Positions 51,688 through 60,188 of a stretch of 60,748 bases of DNA are shown here, one piece after another. The position numbers and the translations under genes are program-made. The DNA is from an uncultured Bacteroidia bacterium (GTDB taxonomy: Bacteria; Bacteroidota; Bacteroidia; Bacteroidales; Prolixibacteraceae): NCBI GenBank assembly GCA_903850335.1, contig CAINLJ010000269.1, positions 1 to 60,748 of the forward strand, in the 5' to 3' direction. The notes below the pieces were generated by a model. It saw nothing but the letters and a program-made list of their open reading frames with translations. It was not told the origin of the DNA and did not search any database. Numbering within the stretch: position 1 is the first letter of the stretch; every line of letters starts with the position of its first letter.

Positions 51688-53919
51688 ATGGTCTACAGGT
51701 TCCCGGTTTGCCTTTTTCTGCTCCTTTTACTTAGTTTGTCAGGTATATGCGGAACTGAGCTTCCCGGAACAAGCATTGAAAGGGCACCGCGGATTGTCAG
51801 AAAAGATAACTCATCAAACGCCGGAACAATAAATCACAACTTCAAAATTCACGCAAAAAAAGCCATCGGATCTATTAAACTTGATGGAATCATTGACGAG
51901 CCTGACTGGCTCAAGGCTGAAGTCGCAGATAATTTCTATCAGGTACTTCCTTACGATACAAGTCATAGTGTAGCCAAGTCGGAAGTGAGGATGGTCTACG
52001 ATGATAAGGCTTTCTACCTGGCAATTGTCTTTCACGATACAATTCCGGGGAAGCGTCCTGTCGAGTCATTGAGAAAAGATTTTGTGTTTGCCAATAATGA
52101 TAACTTCCTTGTTTTTTTAGATACGTTCAACGATCAAACCACTGGCTTCTCTTTTGGAGTGAATGCAGCAGGTGCCCCATGGGATGGTACTATGTCAGGA
52201 GGAGCTGGTGTAAACCTGATATGGGATTGCAAGTGGGAGCTAAAAACCCAAAATTATCCTGATAAGTGGATCTCCGAGATGAGAATTCCATTTAAGTCGG
52301 TACGGTATAAGCCTGGCGTTGATCATTGGAATATTCAGTTCTCACGACAGGACCTGAAACTAAACGAGAAATCAGCATGGGCCCCTGTTCCAAGACAATT
52401 TCCGACTGCTTCTCTCGCATATACAGGTCAGCTTCAATGGGAGACACCCCCACCAAAGTCAGGGCTTCGTCTTGCCATGATCCCTTATATTTTTGGAGGA
52501 GTTTCCAGGAACTTCGAAACCGGAGAAACAAACCATTATCGTAAAGATTTCGGATTTGATGCAAAACTTGGATTATCATCAGCCTTAAACCTCGATTTAA
52601 CTTACAATCCCGATTTCTCTCAGGCTGAAGTGGACGATCAGGTAACCAATCTGGCACGGTTTGAACTTTATTTCCCTGAGAAAAGGCAGTTCTTTCTTGA
52701 AAACAGCGACCTTTTCGGAAATTACGGAAATGCAAATATTAACCCATTCTTCTCGAGACGTATCGGTCTTGATGCCCCTGTAAATGCAGGTGCTAGGTTA
52801 AGCGGAAAGCTTGGGCATGACTGGCGTATCGGATTAATGGATATGCAAACCGGTCATGAAGGGGACTACTTAGCCCGCAATTTCTTTGTGGCATCTCTTC
52901 AGAAAAAAGTATTTTCAAGATCCAGCATTGCAGCGGTTTTTGTCAATAAAGAGGAGCTCTATGTTCCATCTACCTGGCAAGGAAACCAATATAACCGGGT
53001 TGCAGGGCTTGAATATAACCTTGCCGGAAGAGATAATTTCCTGACAGGCAAACTTTTTACACAAAAATCCTTTTCCCCAAAGACCAATGCAGCAGAGGAG
53101 TTTGCTCAAGGTTTAAATATTGCCTATTCGAGGAAGACTTATCTGTTGGAGTTTCTGCAGCTTTATGTAGGGCGTGATTTCAATGCAGAGACGGGATTTG
53201 TGCCCCGACGTGATTTCCTCGAGGTAAATCCCCGTGCAACCTACCGGTTTTATACCCGTAAAGGGCATCTTGTTTATCATGGGGTAACGGCAGAAATCAA
53301 TAATTTCTATAAACCCGGAAACACAGGACTTACAGACCGTTCACTCGGGTTTGACTATTTTTTTGTGTATAAGAGTCGCGAACGAATTGACATCAAAGGA
53401 TATAACAGGTATGTAGAGCTTTTACAGAATTTCGATCCAACCAACAAGGGGACTAATTATCTAGTGACAGGGAGTAAATATAACTGGAATGAAATATCGG
53501 CTTCGTTTGCCTCAGACAACCGCACCTTGTTTAAATATGATTTCCAGGCAGGCTATGGTGGTTACTTCAACGGATCGAGGTGGTATGCCCAGGGATCATT
53601 TAATTATCGTTTTCAACCCTATGGCTTTATATCTGTAATTTACACTTATAACGACCTGCTTTTACCGGAGCCCTGGACTCGCACAAAATTTTGGCTTGTC
53701 GGGCCTAAGCTTGATGTAACCTTTACGAATAAGCTTTTCTTCACTACCTATGTGCAATATAATCAACAAGCTGAAAACATGAATATTAATGCCCGGCTTC
53801 AATGGCGTTACAAACCTGTTTCCGACCTTTTCCTTGTTTATACCGATAATTATTTTCCCGGGGTTATGAGAGTAAAGAATCGTGCGCTTGTTTTAAAGCT
53901 TACTTACTGGTTTAACTGA
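51688..53919 (+). CDS. DUF5916-type protein with N-terminal CBM9-like domain, outer-membrane associated
   Basis: The 743-residue protein has a signal peptide (residues 1-23). Residues about 55-215 form a DOMON/CBM9-like sandwich (IKLDGIIDEPDWLKAEVADN, VRMVYDDKAFYLAIVFHD, WISEMRIPFKSVRY). From about 250 onward there is an alternating beta pattern with many aromatic residues (LNLDLTYNPDFSQAEVDDQV, ARFELYFPEKRQFFLENSDL, and a terminal strand ending ALVLKLTYWFN), as in DUF5916 proteins thought to form an outer-membrane beta-barrel. The C-terminal aromatic residue fits a barrel signal. Function is unknown in the family; carbohydrate binding or export is possible. The gene is isolated and its promoter may be TATCTTCG near 51661. 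Confidence 0.85.
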   Translation: MVYRFPVCLFLLLLLSLSGICGTELPGTSIERAPRIVRKDNSSNAGTINHNFKIHAKKAIGSIKLDGIIDEPDWLKAEVADNFYQVLPYDTSHSVAKSEVRMVYDDKAFYLAIVFHDTIPGKRPVESLRKDFVFANNDNFLVFLDTFNDQTTGFSFGVNAAGAPWDGTMSGGAGVNLIWDCKWELKTQNYPDKWISEMRIPFKSVRYKPGVDHWNIQFSRQDLKLNEKSAWAPVPRQFPTASLAYTGQLQWETPPPKSGLRLAMIPYIFGGVSRNFETGETNHYRKDFGFDAKLGLSSALNLDLTYNPDFSQAEVDDQVTNLARFELYFPEKRQFFLENSDLFGNYGNANINPFFSRRIGLDAPVNAGARLSGKLGHDWRIGLMDMQTGHEGDYLARNFFVASLQKKVFSRSSIAAVFVNKEELYVPSTWQGNQYNRVAGLEYNLAGRDNFLTGKLFTQKSFSPKTNAAEEFAQGLNIAYSRKTYLLEFLQLYVGRDFNAETGFVPRRDFLEVNPRATYRFYTRKGHLVYHGVTAEINNFYKPGNTGLTDRSLGFDYFFVYKSRERIDIKGYNRYVELLQNFDPTNKGTNYLVTGSKYNWNEISASFASDNRTLFKYDFQAGYGGYFNGSRWYAQGSFNYRFQPYGFISVIYTYNDLLLPEPWTRTKFWLVGPKLDVTFTNKLFFTTYVQYNQQAENMNINARLQWRYKPVSDLFLVYTDNYFPGVMRVKNRALVLKLTYWFN

Positions 53920-53977
53920 CGGATTGATTTATATATTGTTAACACAACCCAAAAATCAATTCTTTAACATTTTCTGC

Positions 53978-53985
53978 TAATTTTG
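53978..53985 (+). promoter_or_regulatory. Bacteroidota -7 promoter element of the dCMP deaminase gene (TAATTTTG)
   Basis: An exact TAnnTTTG match 22 bp upstream of the ATG at 54008. No good -33 TTTG is seen at the expected distance (a TTTAAC sequence lies near 53963). It probably drives the deaminase and perhaps the S41 peptidase that follows. Confidence 0.6.
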
Positions 53986-54007
53986 GCGATGATATAATGC
54001 AGTTGAT

Positions 54008-54439
54008 ATGAACATCCAGATTAATGAAAAACAATTGAAGTTAGATGAGCGTTATCTCAGAATGGCGATGGTATGGTCCGGGAATTCTTATTGTACAAGG
54101 CGTCAGGTTGGAGCTCTTTTGGTTAAGGATAAGATGATTATTTCTGATGGTTACAACGGTACGCCCTCCGGGTTTGAGAATATTTGTGAGGATGAGAATA
54201 ATAAAACAAAGCCTTACGTTCTTCATGCCGAAGCAAATGCAATAACTAAAGTTGCCAAATCGAATAATAGCAGCGAAGGAGCAACCTTGTATGTTACCTC
54301 ATCGCCATGTCTGGAATGTTCAAAACTGATTATTCAGGCAGGCATTCGAAGGGTTGTTTTTTCGGAGACCTATCACATGAATGATGGCGTAGAACTTCTG
54401 GAAAGAGCTAAAGTAGAAGTTGTACAGGTTGAACTTTAA
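54008..54439 (+). CDS. Deoxycytidylate deaminase (ComEB/dCMP deaminase family)
   Basis: The 143-residue cytoplasmic protein carries the zinc-dependent deaminase motifs: YVLHAEANAITK (H-A-E, catalytic Glu) and SSPCLECSKLI (P-C-x2-C). The N-terminal part (SGNSYCTRRQVGALLVKDKM, ISDGYNGTPSGFEN) is typical of dCMP deaminases, which make dUMP for thymidylate synthesis; the inserted NICEDENNKTKP loop is like that of phage and bacterial dCMP deaminases. Length is normal. It has a clean -7 promoter and lies 97 bp ahead of the S41 peptidase gene, a pairing often seen in this phylum. Confidence 0.93.
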   Translation: MNIQINEKQLKLDERYLRMAMVWSGNSYCTRRQVGALLVKDKMIISDGYNGTPSGFENICEDENNKTKPYVLHAEANAITKVAKSNNSSEGATLYVTSSPCLECSKLIIQAGIRRVVFSETYHMNDGVELLERAKVEVVQVEL

Positions 54440-54536
54440 TAATATAAAGTGTTAAGGTACCGAGACGATATTAATCCGGGACCTGGATACACAATGCAGA
54501 TTTTTGAAATATTTATAACTGATTTGAATAATTACA

Positions 54537-56165
54537 ATGGAGAACAGAACCCGAAGAAGTGTGATTTGGTTGCCTTTATTAGTCGTTGGTGCTATTGCTG
54601 CCGGCGTTTTTCTTGGCATTAAATTTCAAACCAACAGACAATTGGTCACACGGACCATGTTTATAAATAACGCCAATAAGATCGGTTCGATCCTGAACCT
54701 TGTCGAGAAGAATTATGTAGATACTGTTGATGCAAAAAAGATGATTGAGACAGCCATACCTGAGATTCTTAAGCAGCTTGATCCCCATACTGTTTATATT
54801 CCTGCCAAAGACATGGTTGAGGTGAGTGAGGAAATGTCCGGAAATTTCAGCGGTATTGGAGTACAATTCTCCATTCAGAACGATACTATAATGGTTATTG
54901 ATGTGATCTCTGGTGGTCCTTCACAAAAACTAGGCATCAGAGCCGGTGACCGAATTGTTAAGGTAAATGACTCTATAATGGCTGGTGTAAAAGTCACCAA
55001 TGAAAAGGTACTTAAGAAACTTCGCGGCATAAAAGATACGCATGTTAAAGTTGGAATTGCGCGTAAGGGCTTCAGCGAACTCATTGCATTTGACATAACA
55101 CGAGGTGAGATTCCATTGAATAGTATTGATGTGAGTTATATGATGAACCCCAACACCGGATTTATCAAGGTAGGAAGGTTCGCCGAAAAAACTTATGATG
55201 AGTTTATGAGTGGCATGGAAAAGCTTGAAAAAGCTGGTGCAGAACAGTATGTCATTGACCTGCGAGGTAATCCTGGAGGTTATCTGGGAGCGGTAATCAA
55301 GATTGTCAGCGAATTTCTTAATGTTGGAGAGCTTGTTGTCTATACTGAAGGACGCACCCAACCAAAAAGAACTTTTAATGCCGAGAAAACCGGCACCTAC
55401 TTTGGTAAAAAGGTAGTCGTTCTTGTCGATGAATATTCAGCTTCGGCCAGTGAGATATTTGCTGGTGCAATACAGGACAATGACCGTGGAACGATCGTAG
55501 GGCGACGCACATTTGGGAAAGGCCTTGTTCAGGAGCAGGTTCCCTTTTATGATGGTTCAGCAATCCGTTTGACAGTAGCCAGATATTATACCCCTTCCGG
55601 ACGATGCATCCAGAAGTCTTACAAAAACGGACTCGAAGATTATTATGGAGATATACACCGTCGGATGGTTCATGGCGAGCTTGAACAAAAAGATAGCATT
55701 CGTTATAAAGACAATCATAAATATTACACTCGCAATAAACGGGTTGTTTATGGAGGTGGAGGTATAATGCCTGATATCTTTGTGGCTGCGGACACATCCG
55801 GAATGTCGCCCTATTATTCCAAAGTCGTTATGAAAGGGCTTGTTTATCAATATGCATTTGATTTTTCTGATAAAAATCGTACTGAACTCGGACAATTAAA
55901 GACCGGCAAAGAGTTTGAGGATTATTTACTCAAACATAATATCCTAACCTTGTTTACGGAATACTCGGCTAAACAGGGTATTAAAGCTGATGCCAAGGAT
56001 CTTGCTGCTTCAGGGAAAATCATTGAAGCTCAGCTTATGGCCTATATTGCAAGAAATATTATTGGTGAAGTTGGGTTTTATTCGGTAATAAGCAAGATCG
56101 ATGCAACGCTTTCAGAGGCTTCGAAAGCACTGGATACTAAAAATAAGCTTGTAAAGTCAAATTAA
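54537..56165 (+). CDS. S41-family carboxyl-terminal processing peptidase with PDZ domain
   Basis: The 542-residue protein begins with an uncleaved or signal-anchor segment (WLPLLVVGAIAAGVFLGIKF), a helical N-part with LDPHTVYIPA, a PDZ domain (about 90-175: GVQFSIQNDTIMVIDVISGG, KLGIRAGDRIVKVND) and the S41 core: VIDLRGNPGGYLGAVIKIVS, VVLVDEYSASASEIFAGAIQ with the catalytic Ser and GRRTFGKGLVQEQ with the catalytic Lys. The C-terminal 130 residues (DIFVAADTSGMSPYYSKVVM, LTLFTEYSAKQGI) are usual in Bacteroidota members. It cleaves proteins in the periplasm at C-terminal tails. There is no unusual feature. Confidence 0.95.
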   Translation: MENRTRRSVIWLPLLVVGAIAAGVFLGIKFQTNRQLVTRTMFINNANKIGSILNLVEKNYVDTVDAKKMIETAIPEILKQLDPHTVYIPAKDMVEVSEEMSGNFSGIGVQFSIQNDTIMVIDVISGGPSQKLGIRAGDRIVKVNDSIMAGVKVTNEKVLKKLRGIKDTHVKVGIARKGFSELIAFDITRGEIPLNSIDVSYMMNPNTGFIKVGRFAEKTYDEFMSGMEKLEKAGAEQYVIDLRGNPGGYLGAVIKIVSEFLNVGELVVYTEGRTQPKRTFNAEKTGTYFGKKVVVLVDEYSASASEIFAGAIQDNDRGTIVGRRTFGKGLVQEQVPFYDGSAIRLTVARYYTPSGRCIQKSYKNGLEDYYGDIHRRMVHGELEQKDSIRYKDNHKYYTRNKRVVYGGGGIMPDIFVAADTSGMSPYYSKVVMKGLVYQYAFDFSDKNRTELGQLKTGKEFEDYLLKHNILTLFTEYSAKQGIKADAKDLAASGKIIEAQLMAYIARNIIGEVGFYSVISKIDATLSEASKALDTKNKLVKSN

Positions 56166-56375
56166 GTACTCATTTTATACTTATATTATATCCATTAAAT
56201 TAAATCAGCATAAATTGTCTTTGGGGGATAAATGACCTTTGATGTGGGTATTGATGATCGTATTTTTTAGAGCTGTATCAAAAGAAGCTTTTTCTTTTTA
56301 ACAATTTACAATATGAAATAAGAAATTCCAGATATTAGACTTTTGATAAAGACTCTATACGTTGACTTGAAAAGT

Positions 56376-56772
56376 CTCCCTGCCAATCATGATCATAACC
56401 ATATGGTCAGCGACCTGCAGAAAATGAGAATAAAACATCTTCGGCATTATTCGCTGACTTGAAAAGTCTCCCGATCCATCGGGATCATAACCGCATAATC
56501 TGTGACCTGCTCAAAATGAAAGTAGAGCACATTTGGTGTTATCCGCTGACTTGAAAAGTCAGGATTTTCATAACCGCATGGTCAACGACCTGCGGAAAAA
56601 AACAAATACCAACATCTGCCTGAAAGGCAGGACAAAAACATAAACGGTATTGATATCGATTAACGATATTTTCTGAAAGATTGATTTTGCCCTGCCTTTC
56701 AGGCAGTTGTTTTGTATATTTCGATGTCCTTAGGTCGTTGACCTAAGGTTATGAAAATAGAACACCTTCGGT
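56376..56772. repeat. REP-like palindromic repeat array without transposase
   Basis: This array corresponds to 1540-1737 followed by 1405-1540 in unit content: the CTGACTTGAAAAGTC hairpins, GCATGGTCAACGACCTGCGG, CTGCCTGAAAGGCAG and the CCTTAGG/CCTAAGG block in the same order. It is diverged by a few percent to about fifteen percent from the first locus. No transposase is present within it. Confidence 0.85.
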
Positions 56773-57030
56773 GGTCCACATTCATTTTATTGGTTGATAT
56801 TCATCCAACTTGTGCTGTATTTGTTTTATGAAAGAGCTTATAGGGTATTCGGTTGATTGTTTTGCCCTAACCGGTATTAAAATACTCCAAAGGAGTTAAA
56901 TCTGAATAACCCCCGGTTCCGTTTCACTTCACCGGGGGTAGTGATGCACAATATACCCCAGCCCCAAAGCGGGCTGAACATGCTTTTGGGACTTTATGGT
57001 TTGATACAGCTTCTTGATTTCTCCTTTTGC

Positions 57031-57110
57031 AGATAATTCTACAAAGATTTGGTAGCTATGCAGCCTGTTTCCGGCAACGTAGTTCCCAAATCTTTGTAGT
57101 TAATTAAGAA
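57031..57110. repeat. Dispersed hairpin repeat, family B (partial copy)
   Basis: The inverted arms CTACAAAGATTTGGTAGCTA and AACGTAGTTCCCAAATCTTT, with GTAGTTAATT behind, match the central part of 37260-37401 in the same orientation. Its right arm overlaps the possible -33 element of the cold-shock gene. Confidence 0.65.
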
Positions 57111-57126
57111 AAAAATTGTACCTTTG
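57093..57126 (+). promoter_or_regulatory. Promoter of the cold-shock gene (TTTG ... TACCTTTG)
   Basis: TACCTTTG (57119-57126) is an exact -7 TAnnTTTG element and TTTG (57093-57096) lies 22 bp upstream, close to the usual -33 spacing. The TTTG lies in the right arm of a dispersed repeat, so part of the promoter seems to be built from the repeat. The 57-base leader that follows could form structures that respond to temperature, though none is obvious. Confidence 0.65.
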
Positions 57127-57182
57127 CAATTCGGTAATCCCACAACTATCTTTCTGTTAAGATAATTTAAACCTCAAATTGA

Positions 57183-57629
57183 ATGGCAAAGTCGCAAGAT
57201 ACCTTTAACAAGAAAGAAAAAGAAAAAAAACGTCTCAAGAAAAGGCAGGAAAAGAGCCAGAAGAAAGAGGAGCGCAAAACCAATTCCGCCGGTGGCGATT
57301 TCGAGAGTATGCTTGCTTATGTAGACGAAAATGGTAACCTTACCGATACTCCACCGGATCCATCCAAGAAACGAAAAGTTAATGCCAGCAGCATTGAAAT
57401 TAGTGTGCCACGAAGGGAAGAAGAGGAAGAAATTGCCGTACGAATAGGAAGGATCGACTTCTTCAACGATTCAAAAGGTTATGGTTTCATCAAGGAGCAC
57501 GAGACGAATGAAAAATATTTCGTGCATATTAACGGCTTACTTGAAGATGTAAAAGAAGGTGATGTTGTCAATTTCGAGCTCGAAAAAGGGCTGAAAGGGC
57601 TGAACGCAATACGCGTTAAGAAGGTATAG
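57183..57629 (+). CDS. Cold-shock domain protein with Lys/Glu-rich N-terminal extension
   Basis: The 148-residue protein has a C-terminal cold-shock domain (about residues 85-148) with RNP1-like DSKGYGFIKE and RNP2-like KYFVHI, plus the closing segment GDVVNFELEKGLKGLNAIRV. The N-terminal 85 residues are highly charged: a Lys/Arg/Glu-rich helix (NKKEKEKKRLKKRQEKS, KKEERKT), then an acidic-polar linker. This two-part form occurs in Bacteroidota cold-shock proteins and would add nonspecific RNA binding or ribosome contact. It is likely an RNA chaperone. The gene has its own promoter and is convergent with the GNAT gene, whose stop is 9 bp away. Confidence 0.92.
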   Translation: MAKSQDTFNKKEKEKKRLKKRQEKSQKKEERKTNSAGGDFESMLAYVDENGNLTDTPPDPSKKRKVNASSIEISVPRREEEEEIAVRIGRIDFFNDSKGYGFIKEHETNEKYFVHINGLLEDVKEGDVVNFELEKGLKGLNAIRVKKV

Positions 57630-57638
57630 ACTTAAATT

Positions 57639-58835
57639 CTAAAGATCCTTTCCAAATACCCTGAACCGTTTATAGACACGTCCGCCAACTTTTTCCATTT
57701 CAGCACGAACTTTTGTATTATTCTCAAGTTCAAGATGAGAGTCCATGGTTGTCTTTCCAAGTTTATGTGCCGATTCAAACATTCTGATTCCCATTAATAC
57801 ATCGAGTCCCTTGCCACGGTAGGCCGGATCTACTCCTCCAAGCAGCAGGTTAATTTGTTTGGATTTTCGTGCGGCAGCGAAGATCTTAAATATTCCGAAT
57901 GGAATTAGTTTTCCTTTTGCCTTAATGATTCCATCACCTATATGCGACATTCCAATTACAAACGAAACGACCTCATTTTTCTCATTCACAACTAGTTTTA
58001 TAAATCGCGGATTAATCAAAAAGAGGTATCTGTTGGCAAAGTCATCCATCTCTTTTTCCGAGAAAGGAGTAAAGCCTACGATATCACTGAAGGTGAGATT
58101 GAGTAAATCTAAAACCGGATGGATATAGGGTTTTACTTTCCTTCGGGAGGTAAATTCAAGTACCTGAAGTCCAGGATTATTTCTTACTGTCCTTTCCTGA
58201 ATTTTCAGATAAAATTCGGGCACCGGATAAGGGATTTTAATCTGGTAAGCGACCAGGTCAACTTCCTTTGAATATCCATTCTTCTCAACTAAATCAACCT
58301 GATATGGGAAATTACAATTCGAAGAAATCACCACCGGTTCATCGTATCCTTCGATCAGTAAGCCCTGGGGATCCTTATCAGAAAATGCAAGCGGTCCGAT
58401 AATGCGTTCCATACCTTTTGATTTTCCCCAAACTTCAATTGCACCTAATAAGGCTGATGCAACTTCATCATCATTCCAGGTTTCAAAGAATGCAAACCGG
58501 ACATTTTTTTCCTCATGCAAGGCATTGTATTTATGGTGAATAACGCCCATAATCCGGCCAATTACCTTTTTCCCTTCATAAGCGAGCAACAGGATTGTAT
58601 CGCAGGCTGCAAAGGATTTATTAATCTTTGGATTGAAAAATTCCCAATCATCCATATATATTGGTGGAACCCAATTGAAATGATCTTTATGAATTGCGGC
58701 TGGCAAATGAATAAATTCCTTAAGCTCGCGTTTAGAACCCACTTCCTTTATAACTATTCTTCCTGTGTTTACAGGAGAACTAATCAACGGGCTTTCTGAT
58801 CCTTCAGTAGGTTTAAGATCTTCTGTTTTATCCAT
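57639..58835 (-). CDS. GNAT-like acyltransferase-family protein
   Basis: The 398-residue cytoplasmic protein has no leader. Its pattern fits a double GNAT-like fold: KRELKEFIHLPAAIHKDHFN, ACDTILLLAYEGKKVIGRIM with GVIHHKYN near the N-terminus, and a second unit with VVNEKNEVVSFVIGMSHIGD and GVDPAYRGKGLDVLMGIRMF, the latter carrying the R-G-x-G-x acetyl-CoA loop. ENNTKVRAEMEKVGGRVYKR is typical of the last strand-helix. Substrate is unknown. It overlaps nothing and is convergent with the cold-shock gene; the superoxide dismutase is divergent with a 146-bp gap that should hold both promoters. Confidence 0.8.
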   Translation of the reverse strand: MDKTEDLKPTEGSESPLISSPVNTGRIVIKEVGSKRELKEFIHLPAAIHKDHFNWVPPIYMDDWEFFNPKINKSFAACDTILLLAYEGKKVIGRIMGVIHHKYNALHEEKNVRFAFFETWNDDEVASALLGAIEVWGKSKGMERIIGPLAFSDKDPQGLLIEGYDEPVVISSNCNFPYQVDLVEKNGYSKEVDLVAYQIKIPYPVPEFYLKIQERTVRNNPGLQVLEFTSRRKVKPYIHPVLDLLNLTFSDIVGFTPFSEKEMDDFANRYLFLINPRFIKLVVNEKNEVVSFVIGMSHIGDGIIKAKGKLIPFGIFKIFAAARKSKQINLLLGGVDPAYRGKGLDVLMGIRMFESAHKLGKTTMDSHLELENNTKVRAEMEKVGGRVYKRFRVFGKDL

Positions 58836-58981
58836 TTACAAGGTTTAAAAGAGTCTGTTTGTTTGCTAAAGCGAGCGCAAGATATTTTTTTTTCAAACAA
58901 CATGCAAATAATCCCTGATTTTAGATAAACCTTTTTCAACCTTAATCGTTTATATAGTTAAACAATTTAAATTACAAAATC

Positions 58982-59581
58982 ATGAGTTTTACATTGCCAA
59001 CGCTCCAATACGATTACAAGGCTCTCGAGCCTTATATCGACGCGCAGACCATGGAGATCCACCATTCCAAGCATCACGCAGCTTACACGAACAATCTTAA
59101 CGCGGCTCTTGAAAACAGCGAACTTAAAGGAAAGAGTATTGAAGAGATTATCTCTGGCGTTTCGAAATTAGGTCCTGCAATCCGTAACAATGGAGGTGGA
59201 TATTATAATCACAATCTTTACTGGGACGTAATGACTCCCGGAGGACCAGCAGGTCCCGAAGGCAAACTTCTTGAGTCAATTAACGGATCATTTGGTTCTT
59301 TTGACCTGTTCAAAGAGGCTTTTACAAAGGCGGCCGTTACCCGTTTTGGGAGTGGCTGGGCATGGCTGGTACAGAAAGGTGACAGTCTTGTTGTTACATC
59401 CACACCAAATCAGGATAACCCATTGATGGATGTTTCAGAAGTTCAGGGATCTCCGATTCTTACAATTGATGTATGGGAACACGCCTACTATCTGAAATAT
59501 CAAAACAGACGTCCTGAATATATTGAATCCTTTTTCAAGGTGATCAATTGGAATGAGGTAGCCAAGAGATTAAAGGCTTAA
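58982..59581 (+). CDS. Superoxide dismutase, Fe/Mn family
   Basis: The 199-residue cytoplasmic protein has all metal ligands of the Fe/Mn family: H27 in MEIHHSKHH, a His in YYNHNLYW, and Asp and His in DVWEHAYYLKYQ. The NGGGYYNHNLYWDV region and the Gln in STPNQDNPLM are more like Mn or cambialistic enzymes than strict Fe forms (which usually have a Gln near the NHxxYW segment and Ala in the NxxxP segment). It removes superoxide. The gene is monocistronic with a strong hairpin terminator about 70 bp downstream. Confidence 0.96.
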   Translation: MSFTLPTLQYDYKALEPYIDAQTMEIHHSKHHAAYTNNLNAALENSELKGKSIEEIISGVSKLGPAIRNNGGGYYNHNLYWDVMTPGGPAGPEGKLLESINGSFGSFDLFKEAFTKAAVTRFGSGWAWLVQKGDSLVVTSTPNQDNPLMDVSEVQGSPILTIDVWEHAYYLKYQNRRPEYIESFFKVINWNEVAKRLKA

Positions 59582-59650
59582 TCATTAAAACTTTCCCGGG
59601 AATTTTGAGGTAAATTAGGAAGCACTTTACCCGAAGATTAATCCTGAAAA

Positions 59651-59709
59651 AGCGCAAAGAGTCTGAGAGTTTAGGAAATATTTTTCCAAATCTTTGGATT
59701 CTTTGCGCT
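59651..59709. terminator. Long hairpin between superoxide dismutase and yqeY genes
   Basis: AGCGCAAAGA (59651-59660) and TCTTTGCGCT (59700-59709) are perfect inverted repeats with a nested GGAAATATTTTTCC hairpin. The plus-strand stem is followed by AATTTTTATC. The genes on both sides converge on it, so it probably works as a bidirectional terminator. Confidence 0.7.
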
Positions 59710-59719
59710 AATTTTTATC

Positions 59720-60172
59720 TCACAAGGAGAGAAGACTTTTTACTTTATCAGAAATCAACCTGCCATCAACTTTTCCTGCAAGCTCTTTCGAAGCGATTCC
59801 CATCACCTTACCCATTTCCTTTATTGAAGCAGCACCTGTCTGCTCAATAATTGACCTGATAGCTGCAGTCAGTTCTTCGTCTGACATCTGTTTAGGTAAA
59901 TAACCCTCAAGAATTTTCACCTGAGTCATCTCAGGCTCATAGAGATCCAGACGGTTTTGCTGTTTGTAGATATCCGCTGAATCACGGCCTTGTTTAGCAA
60001 GTTTAGCAATTGCCTTAATTGCAGCTTCATCACTTAACTCCTCAGATCCGCTTTTGGCAGTCTTTGCCTCGAGCAGAACCTTTTTTACATTACGCAGAGC
60101 CTCAAGCTTCTCTTTATCACGAGCCAGCATAGCTTGTTTAATGTCTTCGCTGATTTGATCGAATAGATTCAT
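59720..60172 (-). CDS. GatB/YqeY domain protein
   Basis: The 150-residue cytoplasmic protein matches the YqeY family in full: the start MNLFDQISEDIKQAMLARDK, KLEALRNVKKVLLEA, DEAAIKAIAKLAKQGRDSAD, LDLYEPEMTQVKILEGYLPK, and the final KEMGKVMGIASKELAGKVDG. The fold is that of the GatB tail, which binds tRNA; the standalone function is unclear. It follows ftsZ by 16 bp on the same strand, so it is read from the same transcript, an arrangement common in Bacteroidota. Confidence 0.94.
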   Translation of the reverse strand: MNLFDQISEDIKQAMLARDKEKLEALRNVKKVLLEAKTAKSGSEELSDEAAIKAIAKLAKQGRDSADIYKQQNRLDLYEPEMTQVKILEGYLPKQMSDEELTAAIRSIIEQTGAASIKEMGKVMGIASKELAGKVDGRLISDKVKSLLSL

Positions 60173-60188
60173 GTTTTAAAAATTTATT

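Larger units (their letters stand above)
56166..57182. repeat. 1-kb gene-free stretch holding REP arrays and other dispersed repeats
   Basis: The stretch holds a REP array at 56376-56772 (listed separately), a GC-hairpin repeat ACCCCCGGT/ACCGGGGGT at 56909-56939 preceded by CTCCAAAGGAG, a CCCCAGCCCCAAAGCGGG unit (about 56955), a partial family B element (57031-57110) and the promoter of the cold-shock gene. No coding frame is supported. CAGATATTAGACTTTTGATA (about 56331) matches the end of the transposase remnant near 1908 with one mismatch. Confidence 0.75.
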
